Both the position numbers and the translations under genes were made by a program. A stretch of 64,000 nt of DNA from positions 106,479,284 to 106,543,283 of the forward strand of contig OV884057.1 of the NCBI GenBank assembly GCA_930367215.1, written 5' to 3'. Under the pieces are notes generated by a model, which did no database searches, was not told the origin of the DNA, and saw nothing but the letters and a program-made list of their open reading frames with translations. Within the stretch, counting starts at the first letter, position 1; the number at the start of each line of letters is the position of its first letter. Shown here in pieces: positions 54,352-64,000 of this stretch. This DNA comes from Pollenia angustigena (Eukaryota > Arthropoda > Insecta > Diptera > Polleniidae).

Positions 54352-55071
54352 TTTATCGCATTTGTTAATAAAATCTCTAACCATCTTTCGCATATTTTTC
54401 CATATATAACGTTGTTTCAATTTCAGTACTGTCTTTCTAATACCGAAATGTCCTGATAATGGAGAATTGTGGAATTCTTTTATGATGTTCATTTGTGATT
54501 TTTTGTTTGTAATGTATTGCAAAGGCTTATATAATATAATGTTTAATTCGAAATTTCTATATCTATTTGATTTCAATATTCTTTGGTATACCTCATTATA
54601 AGTTTTATTCAAATATTCAATTGATATGAGCTCAAAAATTTTATCTTCGCATGATAAAGCGAGACTTTTTATATTCTGCTTATGCATATAAATAATCAAC
54701 TTCTCTAGGGACAAAACGTATATTGCTAGATCTTCATTAATATTTATTACAAAGCTGTTATCTTTATTCTCTATGGTACCATCTTTAGGTCCATTTCTTA
54801 TATCTCTTGTACCGGTTTTAATAATATTAAATTTTAATTCGCGAATATTCTTTATATCTTGTAAAGATGTACATTCCCACATATGATTTTTATGTTGGCC
54901 TTGGGGTATGTTACTATCATTATTAGAAATTTCCTTTGCTTTCATTCCACGTGTTACTAAAATTTTTGATGGTTTACTATTATCATCTTCTACAGGAATC
55001 ATATTTTTTAACATATCCGAATCTAATTTTATTCTGGATAAAGCATCCGCGTTAGTATTTATTTTCCTTTT
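54352..55071 (-). pseudogene. Retro-2 RNase H end and integrase zinc finger
   Basis: Minus strand: KINTNADALSRIKLDSD (end of RNase H), a variable linker, then HNSPLSGHFGIRKTVLKLKQ and FINKCDKC, the HHCC zinc finger of integrase (54352-54460). Open for about 240 codons. On the left it stops at the Retro-3 insertion; on the right the 2.8-kb repeat separates it from the rest of RNase H. Confidence 0.82.
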
Positions 55072-56042
55072 TATACCCTTCACCAGAGGTGTAAAAGGGT
55101 ATATATAAGTTTGTCATAACGTTTGTAATTTCCACAATATTGATTTTAGACCCCATAAAGTATATATATTCTGGGTCCATATGAGAAGAGAAGTTGATTT
55201 AACGATGTCCGTCTGTCCGTCTTACGTTTGATATGTGTTTTCCGGATAATCCAGACATGATAGCGGCTAGGTTGTTTTACATTTATGTCACATATAGTCC
55301 ACCATTTCTTGCTATTGAAATTCAGCAAGATCGGTCCACAAATGGCTGAGATATGATCAAAAAACCACGACTGCCTCTAATTTTTTCCAAAAATCCCTTG
55401 TTGTTGTTGTATTTTTATTGCTTTTTTCTGTATATCTGGAGAACGGCAAGAGCCATAGTTTCCAAATTAGGTACAAACATTAAGGTTGTCAATACACACC
55501 ACCCTACAAAATGTGGGCGGGATTGGAGAAGTGGGCGTGGTACCTCCCGTACAAAAAAAATTCAAAATTGTATAAAAACCTAAATTTTAGGGCTGTCATA
55601 TGTCCTATGGATATGACTTATATACCAAAATATCGGAAATTTTTAGTAGAACATATTTTATAAAAAACTCGGGAAAATCGGTTCAGATACGAAAAATTTA
55701 TGACCAAAATATAAATTTTTTTTTGAAAAATACCCATTCTCAGGAACCATAGATCTTCCCGAGTCCAAGTTTTATAGCCAAAATAACTCATATAGTCCAC
55801 CATTTCTTGCTATTGAATTTCAGCAAGATCGGTCCACAAATGGCTGAGATATGATCAAAAAACCACGACTGCCTCTAATTTTTCCAAAAAAAACCCTTGT
55901 GTTTGTTGTTTTTTTGTTTTTTTATTTGAAACATGTACACATGCTTGTACATGATTGTTCGCTTTAATTGAAAAATACATACCTACAAATTAAACTAATA
56001 ATATGACGAAGTATATTCTATTATAATGCTTTATTATTAACA

Positions 56043-56128
56043 AGGTTAATAGCTCAATGGTCTGGGCGGTTGCCCAAGAAGGTTTGTTTGTTATATTGCC
56101 GGGGTTCAAATCTCGGCATCTCCACCTT
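56043..56128 (+). ncRNA. tRNA-like segment with Pol III-type A and B boxes
   Basis: tagctcaatgg (56050-56060) fits the A-box consensus TRGYNNARNGG and ggttcaaatct (56103-56113) is close to the B box. gctc / gggc form a D-stem and ccggg / ctcgg a T-stem around gttcaaat; aaggt / acctt could close an acceptor stem. The anticodon arm does not fold convincingly, so this is more likely a SINE-type or decayed tRNA-derived segment than a working tRNA. Confidence 0.45.
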
Positions 56129-57544
56129 TACCAAACAAAAATTTTTTAACTTTTTCCATAAATATTTCTATAAACGATTTTAAAATTATTCAGCGATTTT
56201 TGATTTTTTCATTTTATTGACAATATAAATATGCATCGTTCGCCTTACATGTGAAACAAAAAACATATTTTACAATTTGTTTTTGGCTTAAATTTAAATA
56301 CCTAAGTATGTACGAATATGCAAAAGTTATTTATGTGTATTGGTAGGCATTGTTTTCATGATTGTTGCTTTTTTTTCAGTTATAGAGACGGATTGTCTCT
56401 TCTTACATTTCAATTCAAAAATCTTACACGTGTTGCCATATTATTATACCCTTCACCGAAGGTAAAAGGGTATATATAACTTTGTCATTCCGTTTGTAAT
56501 TTCTACAATATTGATCCTACACCCTATAAAGTATATATATTCTAGGTCCTTATAAAAAGCGAAGTTCAAATCCGGTTGTCCGTCTGTCCGTCTGTCTGTT
56601 GAAATGGGTTTTCCGAAGCCCCCAGTTATGATGGGGACTTGGTTGGGGTATCTTTATGTCAGGTATTCTTATTATAATTTTGCTATTGAAATTCAGCCAG
56701 ATCGGTTAACAAGTGGCTGAGATATGAGCAAAAAACCACGACTACCTCTAATTTTTTACAAAAATCCCTTGTTGTTGTTGTATTTTTATTACCTATTGCT
56801 GTATATCTGGTGAACGGAAAAAGCCAAATTTTCCAAATAAGGTACACACAATTAGGTTGTCAATACACATCATCCTACAAAATGTGGGCGGGATTGGTAA
56901 TGTGGGCGTGGTACCTCCCGTACAAAAAAGATCAAAAACTTAATAAAAACCTGAATTTGTGCACTGTTATATGACCGATGGTTACACCTTATATATCAAA
57001 AGACCGGAAATTTTTAGTAGAAAATATTTTCTCACAATTTCAGAAAAATCGGTTCAGATGCAAAAAAGTTATGGCCAAAATAAAAAAATACCCATTTTCG
57101 GGAATCATTAATCTTCCGGAGTCCAAACTTTATAACTAAAGTAAATGGTAAATTTCTTCCTAAACACGTCGGTACTTAAATCTTTCAAATCGGTTTAAAA
57201 ATGGCTAAGTTGTGATCAAAATACTGCAATCCCAAAAATAATTTTTTTTATTATTATTTCATCTATTTAACGAAATTATTTTAACAAATCGAAACTAGGA
57301 ATTTTTGTGTTTTTTTGCTATTTAAAAACTCCCCAAACAGATAAAAGAAAACAAACACGCATACTTACATGCCACAAACCATTTTGGTGAATATATTTCC
57401 ATATTTCGGTTCACAACTGAAATAAGTTTCATGGTCTACAACTTTGCTATTGTGGTGAACAAAAATATCAAAAGTAATTACAACTCAACACAGTGAACAT
57501 TAAACGGGCCATATTTCATTTTAATGATATTCAAACAACGTTCC

Positions 57545-57612
57545 TTCATGGTTTAGTTGTCTAGGGGGTGTGTTAAGTTAGAAACTGTGAGTTCTCTGGT
57601 TCGAATCTTGTT
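57545..57612 (+). ncRNA. Second tRNA-like segment, decayed
   Basis: ggtttagttgtctaggggg resembles a D-arm/A-box and ggttcgaatct (57599-57609) matches the B box at 10 of 11 positions. It occupies a similar place in unit 2 as 56043-56128 does in unit 1. Confidence 0.4.
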
Positions 57613-57857
57613 TTTTTAAAAAGAAAATTTTTTTTTAAATTTTTATTTTTTTTATGTTCTAAAAACGATTTAATTAAAAAATATTTACCAGTTTTCGCTT
57701 TTTAAATTTAATTTATAATGAAGTTAAAAGTATTATAAATATGTATGTATACATATGTAAAAATTATTTAGTTTTTGTCTAGTTGCTCTGTATTCTGCTC
57801 CCACAATGGTGAAGGGTATATAAGATTCGGCACAGCCGAATATAGCACTCTTACTTG

Positions 57858-59007
57858 TTTATAAATAATTTCAAAATCATAGTCTGACAAATCTATTCTT
57901 ATACGAGTAAATTTAGATGAAGGATTTTTATGAGAAAAAAGTGAAACAAGTGGTCTATGATCTGTCACTACAATAAATTGTTTGCCAAATAAATAAGGTC
58001 TAAAGAACTCTATACCCCAATGTATAGCAAGAAGTTCTTTCTCAATTACTGGTTTATTTAAATCATGTTTTCCTAGTGTTTTGCTTGCATATGAAATCGG
58101 TAAATCCTCTCCTATTTTCCCTTGTGATAATATAGCTCCTAATGCATAGTTTGATGCATCAGTAGTTAAAATAAATGGTTGTTCAAAATCAGGATATCTT
58201 AATATTGGTGCGTTAATTAATTTTGTCTTTAGTATGTTAAATGCTTGTTGACAATCTTCTGTCCATTCAAATTCTTTTCCTTTTTTAGTTTGATCATTTA
58301 GACATTTTGTGATTTCCGCGAAATTTTTTATGAAACGTCTGTAATAATTACAGAATGCTACAAATCTTTTAACTTCGTCTTTGTCCTTTGGGATTGGGTA
58401 TAGCTTTATGTTTTGAAGGATCCGTTCGTATACCGTCTTTTGTTATTTGATGTCCTAAATATATTACTTCTGATTTTAAAAATACACATTTTGATGCATT
58501 TAATTTTAAATTGTATTTTGACAAGCGTTCAAAGACTCTTATAAGATTTTCATTGTGGTGTTTTAAACTACAACCGAATACAATAATATCGTCTTCGTAT
58601 GAAAATGCTTCGGAATCTAGTCCACTAAGTGCTATTGTTAACATTCTTTGGAAACTATTGGATGAAATTTTTAAACCAAATGGTAGTCTTTTAAATTGAT
58701 AATGACCATTACTAGTTGAAAATGCAGTCAAATTTCTTGAATCTTCGTTTAAATTTATTTGATGGAATGAGCTAGTCATATCTAAAGTGGAAAAATATTT
58801 AGCTCTTCCAAGACGATCTAAAACATCTTCTAATCTTGTTAATGGAAATTTATCATTCACTATCTTTTTGTTAAGTTGTCGAAAATCTACAACTAGTCTC
58901 CATTTTTCTTTTCCGTTTTCGCTCTTTTTTGGTACCACCAATAAAGGTGAATTGTATGCACTATTTGACGGTTCTATTACATCATTATCTAATAATTTTT
59001 GTACTTG
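57858..59007 (-). pseudogene. Retro-2 reverse transcriptase and most of RNase H
   Basis: Minus strand from the 374-bp element: QVQKLLDNDVIEPSNSAYNS, WRLVVDFRQLNKKIVNDKF, FSTLDMTSSFHQI (catalytic Asp), FGLKISSNSFQRML, and motif C as YEDD where YLDD is usual, then YLGHQITKDGIRTDPSK. A frameshift near 58385 ends the open frame. The next frame continues the connection domain and RNase H (TTDASNYALGAIL at about 58170, VTDHRPLVSLFSHKNPSSKF) to the repeat at 57857. The open frame from 59199 begins inside the inserted element and fuses 62 foreign residues to RT. Confidence 0.82.
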
Positions 59008-59381
59008 CCCTGCAAATAAAATTGGACCACCTGATCCATTTTGATAAAATGGACTACTCCATGGACTGGTCCGATGTAATGCAAGCATGGACCATGTCAT
59101 TGTTAAAAAGTGTTTGTAGTGAGACGACATGTCTTCGTTTTCTAACGACATGCTTTCGTTTTTAAACGACTTCAAAACTAATCCTCTTGAGTATACCATG
59201 GAGTAGTTTTAAAACTACTCCTTAGTGGTCCAAAGGTGGGTTATATGGTCCTCTCCTAGGACATCGCAATGTTAAATAGACCAGGTTTTTTCCATACGTT
59301 TGGGTTAGTTTTGGACTAGTCCTGGTCCCTTGTGGACTACTCTTTACACGCGTGTTTGGACTGGTCCTATTATTTGCAGGG
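59008..59381. mobile_element. 374-bp element, CCCTGCAAATAA termini, 2-bp TSD
   Basis: Ends CCCTGCAAATAA and TTATTTGCAGGG, then partly matching ggaccac / ggaccagtcc words. TG occurs on both sides (59006-59007, 59382-59383); excising element plus one TG rejoins Retro-2 pol in frame (EIIE next to QVQ). Second copy at 27046-27390. The sequence is full of ggactagtcc-type palindromes. It carries no transposase; superfamily unknown. Confidence 0.8.
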
Positions 59382-60275
59382 TGCTCAATTATTTCGTCAT
59401 ATTGTGTGTGTGGTAATCTATAATTTTTAACGTATACTGGTGTATTGTCGGAAACTCTTAGATCTTGTGTATAAAAGTTATTTGAAGTTAGTGTCTCTCC
59501 CTCTAAGTGAAAAATATCCTGGTAATCTTCAAAGATTTTTATCAATTCTGCTTTTGCTTTTTTGTCATTAACGTCAATTTTTATAATATCAAGTAAATTT
59601 TTAAATCTTTCTGTATTGATATTTCTTTTCTTTGGTTTGTATGATTTGGTGAATAAAGTGTAATTTTTTAATGGTTCTATCTCAAAATTAACGTTTTCTA
59701 AAATTACGTCGTTATCTGTTGTGTTTAATATCCTAACATGGTGATTTCCATTTCCTGGTACTATTGTATTACTAACGAATATTCCCGGTTGAATTTCTTT
59801 GTTTAAAATTATGCTATCTTCTTTAATATCTAAATTTATAGGATGAATACTTTCTGACCGTTTCTCTACTTCTATGCAATAATTTTTGTTTATCCATGAT
59901 TTCATAGGTAATGTAATTTCCTCATTTTCTAGCGTTAGTGTTATGGTAAATGTTTCATAGTCGATCTTACATAAGAATTTCGTAAAAAAATCTCTTCCTA
60001 AAATTCCGTCTGTTGGTATAGGAAAATTTTCATCTATGATGTGAAATTTATGCTTTTCGCCTATGTTATTTATAATAAAACCTAGTTCTGATGTTCCAAT
60101 AGATTTAATTTTTTCAGATGTTATTCCTGTAAAACTACTTGATTGTTCTCTGTCTATGTTTATCGAATCCTCCTCTAATTTGTTCAGTTTACATAAAGAT
60201 ATGTCTGCTCCTGTGTCTATTAATAATGTAAGTATTTTATTTTTGCCTAAGTTTAAGTTTATGAAATTGGTTAAA
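59382..60275 (-). pseudogene. Retro-2 protease and RT N-terminal spacer
   Basis: The minus-strand frame begins at the end of gag, offset +1, without ATG until 59905. LTLLIDTGADISLC (about 60240-60195) is an intact aspartic protease site; GILGRDFFTKFL (about 60010) is the second conserved block. A spacer follows, ending in LPHTQYDEIIE before the 374-bp element. No stop was seen in this stretch, so the protease itself could be intact. Confidence 0.75.
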
Positions 60276-61535
60276 TTATTTGATATTTGGAAAACATTGT
60301 TTATCTTCTTGTTGTTCCTCCGGATGGTGGGTTTGTGCAGTTCCCTGACTCACATCCGGACCTTGGTAGTTTTCCTGTACGAAGTGTGTGTTTCTACGGT
60401 TATTCTGACTATTATTTCTATTCCGAGTATTATTATTGTAGTAATTATAACTATTTCTTCCGTCACTTCTATTTGTATTGTTATTGTAATTATTTGTTTG
60501 TCCGTTATTGTTGTTAGAAGGTCTATTATTATTCATTGGTCTGTTAGGATTGTTATTCGAATTATAATTATTTCTCCTATTATAATTATTATTGTTGTTG
60601 TTATTATTCCTATAAGTATTGTTTCTATGATCATTGTTTCTTGTCACATTATTTCTATTTTGCCTATTCTTGGTATTTGAAAAATAAAGTACTTGATCCT
60701 TATTAGAAAGTTCTTTTTCTAACTCTAGTGCTAATTGAACAGCTTCATTTAGTTCTTTTGGTCTAGACGCAAATATAGTCGGTTTCAGTTCTTCATTTAA
60801 CCCAGTTTTAAAGATGTTAAAGGCGTAGTTTTCATTTATTAGTTTAATAGTTTCTGATTGAGTTTTACTTAAATTTTGTATTTCCCTAATCTGTAGTTCA
60901 TTGAGTTCTGCTACCAAATTCAATAATTTTTCATGATAAGCATGTATATTCATACTTTTTTGAGAAAAATTACTTAGTGTTGATTGTATCTGAGCTATTG
61001 TTTTGCTATTTTTATACCTATTTGTAAGTATGGTTTTTAAATCATTAATTGTTGTTGGTGATGATGTACCTATGGCAGTTCTTACTACTGTTGATAATTT
61101 TACGTTATATACAAAATTTAGTAATATGATTTTCTGGTCTTCTGCCAAACCATTGTTGATCAATTCAATTATTGCAATGAATGAATTAAGATCCTTATAA
61201 TTCCCCGTGAATTCTGGAATTGTTTTCAAAGCAAGTTCTAAATTAAAATTTTGTGTAGCCATATTTATTGAACCTTGTATTTGACTATTGGGTTTCTGAA
61301 TATCTAATGCTTGTTCTAGAAGCGTTTTTGCTGTGTTGTAGTATTTGTTAAATTTTTCAGTATTAGCCTTTATGTCACTAGTTACTACCTTTACTTCTAT
61401 TAAATTAATGAATTCTCTTTTTAGCAAGTCTATTTCCTGTAATTTTATAAGTATTGTGGATTTTTGATATCCCCTAACTCCTGTCTTTTTAAAATTTATA
61501 ATTATTTTCTCTATCCTCTCAAATATTTTTTCCAT
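60276..61535 (-). CDS. Retro-2 Gag
   Basis: 419 codons from ATG 61535, open throughout. Residues about 100-280 form the Gag capsid-like part (LKTIPEFTGNYKDLNSFIAI, INDLKTILTNRYKNSKTIAQ, NIFKTGLNEELKPTIFASRP, NEAVQLALELEKELSN). Residues about 290-400 are a striking Asn/Arg-rich, RNA-binding tail with runs of 8-9 Asn, in place of CCHC knuckles. mdg1/412-like Gags have similar helical cores. Located after a leader and a small upstream ORF. Confidence 0.82.
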   Translation of the reverse strand: MEKIFERIEKIIINFKKTGVRGYQKSTILIKLQEIDLLKREFINLIEVKVVTSDIKANTEKFNKYYNTAKTLLEQALDIQKPNSQIQGSINMATQNFNLELALKTIPEFTGNYKDLNSFIAIIELINNGLAEDQKIILLNFVYNVKLSTVVRTAIGTSSPTTINDLKTILTNRYKNSKTIAQIQSTLSNFSQKSMNIHAYHEKLLNLVAELNELQIREIQNLSKTQSETIKLINENYAFNIFKTGLNEELKPTIFASRPKELNEAVQLALELEKELSNKDQVLYFSNTKNRQNRNNVTRNNDHRNNTYRNNNNNNNNYNRRNNYNSNNNPNRPMNNNRPSNNNNGQTNNYNNNTNRSDGRNSYNYYNNNTRNRNNSQNNRRNTHFVQENYQGPDVSQGTAQTHHPEEQQEDKQCFPNIK

Positions 61536-61909
61536 TTAGGATTAAATATATTTATTTTATTTTAGACTTGTACAACTGCTTTTTTGTTGACATAATCCTT
61601 AAAATATTTGTTTATTTTATAAACTAGAACTATTATTAAAGCAATACATATTTATTATAAAGAAGATGTCAAATTTGATGGTCGCACTGAAGTCCATATT
61701 CTGTTAGTTTTGTTGGTTTCCTGCGTTGTTGTTTTCTATTTTTATGTTCTCATTAACTGTTGCAGACTTCTCTTCTTTGGATTCCTGTCCTCCCATTACT
61801 TTTTTTCAAGTTGTTTCAACTGGATGTATAGCTTCCTCTTTTGTTCACCGGAACTTAATCCCATCAACCGTAGTAGTTCTTTTTTTTTTCTTTCTGAATC
61901 TTTCTCTTC

Positions 61910-62146
61910 TTACCTTGCTTTACCTTGCTTTTGGCTTGTTTCTTCTTTCCGCTTTTGGTTGGTTGTTCTCTTTCTGTACTCTTCCAGAGTTATTGGCTTT
62001 GGACCGTAATGTTTTGGGGTTGGCACATAAACTGGACAAAATTTGTTTTGACCCTCTGGCTCGTATTGTTCTGTCTCGTATTTTGAAAAAATTACTTCTA
62101 TGTCCTTTTCTGAAGGAATCGAATCAATCAAATCAACATATGACAT
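61910..62146 (-). CDS. Retro-2 small upstream ORF, 78 codons
   Basis: ATG at 62146, 73 bases after the primer-binding site, first ORF of the transcript. Charged: acidic N-terminal half (MSYVDLIDSIPSEKDIEVIF) and Lys/Arg/Gln-rich C-terminal half. 412/mdg1-group elements are known to carry a short extra ORF before gag; matching this one to it is inference. Function unknown. Confidence 0.5.
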   Translation of the reverse strand: MSYVDLIDSIPSEKDIEVIFSKYETEQYEPEGQNKFCPVYVPTPKHYGPKPITLEEYRKRTTNQKRKEETSQKQGKAR

Positions 62147-62200
62147 TTAAATATTTTAAAATTTAAAGTAAAAAATAAAATTTAAATTCCGAAAGGCTTC

Positions 62201-62219
62201 GAAATTGGCAGGATCGCCA
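62201..62219 (-). promoter_or_regulatory. Retro-2 primer-binding site
   Basis: Minus strand TGGCGATCCTGCC directly follows the 5' LTR end (CCTTTATA). TGG start and position are as expected; the primer tRNA is not identified. Confidence 0.65.
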
Positions 62220-63436
62220 TATAAAGGATTGAATTTACTATGTAAAGGATTGAATTTACTATGATGTTTTATGTGTGAATTTGTGTGTTTCGCTAAGTTG
62301 TTTTGAATGCTATGCTTAGCCACAGCACGTTTTACTTCTTCTGAGCACTGTTTAAGGTGCCCGGCTAGAAGGTTGAGAACAAGTTTGAATTTCAAAAGTA
62401 TTCTGATTCTTTATTGGAAAAATGTTTCTTATTTATACTATTTACAAATCTTAATTCTATGTTCTATCCTATCTTCTCTAACCTACGGTGAGGTTTATTG
62501 AGTCAAAACACTAGATTTTGATTGGTCAGTGTTTTAACCCAATTTTCACTAAATTTCTTATTTTTAATTACAGTAGAATACCGATAATTCGTAATCGCAA
62601 GGGACCGGCTATTTCTTACGAATTATAGGGGTTTTCGATTTAGCGGGGTTTCGATTTAACGGGGTTTAAATAAAATAAATACGAATAAACGGGGTTTTTC
62701 AATTTATTTACTAAAACGATACAAAAAACATAAAAAACAATGGTTAAAAATAAAATTTATAAAAATTATTCATGTAACAAACTGATCTTAAGAAAATAAA
62801 TCCACACACAAGCAAAAATCCACGCAGAAATAAAATAGTGGTAAACAAAAAATCATTCTTTCCATGTTTTTGTTGTTTTTATTACGAATTATAAGTGGTA
62901 GTTAGCAAACAATTACGAATTATAAGAGGTAAAGAAGATTTTATTTGCAAAAAAATTACGAATTAGCGAGGGGACCAAAATGTATGGAAATTTTACGAAT
63001 TAACTAGATTTTTTCAAGGGACCGACAGTTTATTACGAATTATCGGGAATTACGATTTATCGGGGTACGAATTATCGGGATTTGACTGTATTTCCTATCT
63101 TTCATTCAACCTTTTTACTCATAACTTTATTTCAAGTGCATTGGCTTATATTTTGTCTGCTTGCATTTACACATTGTGTTTTGAAATATCATCCCTTAAA
63201 TATTTCGAATGCAATATTTTTAGTCAAATCGCTTGCATTGACATAATTTCAAATGCAATGCCTTTTGATTGTACACACAAACATTGTCTTATGTGTGGTC
63301 TCACTAAAGTGTGCCAAGCGGTTTCAATTTAAATAAAGAATTTTGTATTATTGTTGTTGTTGGGTAGTTGTGTTATAATAGACACTCTACACATTATTTT
63401 TAGGTAGTTATGATGTGTTTTGACAAACACACTACA
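62220..63436 (-). repeat. Retro-2 5' LTR, containing a pogo-like element
   Basis: 697 bp plus the 518-bp insertion and TA. Few substitutions against the 3' LTR (for example ttctta / ttatta near 62554, atcatcc / attatcc near 63190), so Retro-2 is older than Retro-4 but not ancient. Confidence 0.82.
62571..63088. mobile_element. pogo/Tc1-mariner-like MITE, TSD TA
   Basis: Ends CAGTAGAATACCGATAATTC and complement of GAATTATCGGGATTTGACTG, with further cgattta / taaatcg words inside. TA on both sides (62569-62570, 63089-63090); the other LTR holds the empty site tttaattatttcc. The interior is built of repeated attacgaattat and ggggtttcgattta words; no transposase. Confidence 0.85.
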
Positions 63437-63625
63437 CTTTGAATGGTGGGCCCTGTATGCATCAGATCATTTAGTGCCAAGCCCGAAGAAGTTTTTGTTG
63501 AAGCGTCGAACACCACTCGTAATTTTGTGGTTAAGCTCTCAGGCCGCAGTATACTGTGGTGCGGAATGAAGTAGTTAGGTTTGCACGTGGAATTTATGTC
63601 TATTTGTGTCATATGGCCTAAGTGC
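63437..63625 (-). pseudogene. BEL/Pao pol: reverse transcriptase, first part
   Basis: Minus strand: EHLGHMTQIDINSTC, NYFIPHHSILRPESLTTKLR, VVFDASTKTSSGLALNDLMH and TGPTIQS, the RT segment that precedes the part at 31550-32280. No decay within this short piece except possibly the missing upstream region. The frame is cut at 63625 by AT-rich sequence. Confidence 0.85.
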
Positions 63626-64000
63626 TCCTACACTTATAAAATTATTACAGTAACTGATTGTGGGTTATTTAATTCGTTTTCTGTTCTGTTAAAATTGAAT
63701 AAAAATGTAGTTATTTTTCGAATAATTTTATTTTTTAACATTTATGTTTGTTGTTCAAAAAACAAACTACCAAAAAATAATGTTTTGTCGTATTTATTTT
63801 GTTATGTAGTATGATTTTTGTCGTTTAAAATATATTTTTTAATAGTAAAAAACATTAAATTTTTAGGAATATGCTGTTCAAAAAATAAAAAATTTAAAAA
63901 TGAATGTAAAAATAATTTGTTTTAAATGAAATGTAGATGATCCGTTTTTTAAGTGAATTTTAAGTTATTTAAAATGAATTTTCGGTTGAATTTAACTACA
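63626..64000. other. AT-rich sequence to window end
   Basis: No coding frame, repeat or RNA recognised; runs of ttaaaa / aaaattt. It replaces the expected upstream BEL/Pao pol, so it is either another insertion continuing past the window or the edge of the truncated copy. Confidence 0.45.

Larger units (their letters stand above)
55072..57857. repeat. Dispersed repeat, two related units in tandem, in Retro-2 RNase H
   Basis: Unit 1 (55072-56444) and unit 2 (56445-57857) each start with the hairpin TATACCCTTCACC...GGTAAAAGGGTATA and share long similar stretches (attttgctattgaaattcag, ccacgactacctctaatttt, aaatgtgggcgggattgg). Unit 2 ends ggcacagccgaatatagcac then tcttacttg, with a small hairpin attcggc / gccgaat. 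Unit 1 contains an extra direct repeat of about 95 bases (55289-55385 and 55793-55885). Each unit has a tRNA-like stretch. Removing 55072-57857 restores the Retro-2 frame. No coding capacity. Repeats of this kind are common in flies; I cannot name the class. Confidence 0.7.
32281..63436 (-). mobile_element. Retro-2: mdg1/412-like LTR retrotransposon with nested insertions
   Basis: Two 697-bp LTRs (32281-32977; 62220-63436 after removing a 518-bp insertion and one TA) and a TSD CTTT (32277-32280, 63437-63440). On the minus strand: 5' LTR, primer-binding site, small ORF, gag, protease, RT, RNase H, integrase, polypurine tract, 3' LTR. Insertions: pogo-like element in the 5' LTR, 374-bp element in RT, 2.8-kb repeat in RNase H, Retro-3 between the integrase zinc finger and core. 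No env seen. The mdg1/412 assignment rests on its RT and RNase H motifs. Confidence 0.85.

Noticed and set aside
60063..60680. 205-codon plus-strand ORF opposite Retro-2 gag and protease
   Set aside because: Val/Ile-rich composition is the antisense of Asn-rich gag codons; a shadow.
1..64000. CRISPR arrays, operons, bacterial-type signals
   Set aside because: The tandem repeats seen are two to three copies without spacers, and all proteins are of eukaryotic retroelement or DNA transposon type.

Overview
The window is eukaryotic, very AT-rich, and built almost entirely of transposable elements stacked inside one another. I found no intact host gene. The elements are BEL/Pao, Gypsy-group (errantivirus with env, mdg1/412-like, Osvaldo/Ulysses-like), Jockey/CR1-group LINEs, hAT-, PIF/Harbinger- and pogo-like DNA elements. 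They point to a higher fly (Brachycera), and the density of nesting points to heterochromatin or another repeat-rich region. Species and chromosome cannot be read from the sequence.

Left part (1-17136). A decayed BEL/Pao gag-pol start is followed by a short inverted-repeat element and a decayed Jockey-type RT. LINE-A (+; ORF1 with a partial PHD finger, ORF2 endonuclease) is split at 5929/15260 by LINE-B (-). LINE-B is itself split at 9112-14440 by a 5.3-kb hAT-like element with an exact 8-bp target duplication (ttatatat). That element contains several further palindromic elements, among them a four-arm interleaved palindrome.

Centre-left (17137-31549). A DNA transposon with about 514-bp terminal inverted repeats encodes a DDE/D-type transposase, broken by an inserted 1.4-kb element whose removal restores the frame. 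Next come a decayed env-less Gypsy-type element (Retro-1) and a run of MITE-like elements, several with readable target duplications.

Right part (31550-64000). A four-level nest, each level readable from its target duplication. A BEL/Pao reverse transcriptase (-) is split by Retro-2 (mdg1/412-like, -, 32281-63436, TSD CTTT). The Retro-2 integrase is split by Retro-3 (Osvaldo/Ulysses-like, -, 34026-54347, 2.7-kb LTRs, TSD GGCA). The 5' LTR of Retro-3 is split by Retro-4, a young errantivirus (+, 43013-53491, TSD TACA). Retro-2 also carries a 2.8-kb dispersed repeat, a 374-bp element inside its RT and a pogo-like element inside one LTR. Retro-3 carries a PIF-like element in the other LTR.

Most notable. 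Retro-3 encodes a Gag with an N-terminal RING-H2 finger, and its protease runs in frame directly into the integrase tail because the RT, RNase H and integrase core are missing. Retro-4 has two LTRs identical by eye, a TTTTTTA slippery site followed by a perfect 11-bp stem, and an internal 2558-bp tandem duplication giving the order gag-pol-env(truncated)-pol(partial)-env. Superfamily names rest on motif recognition, without database comparison.
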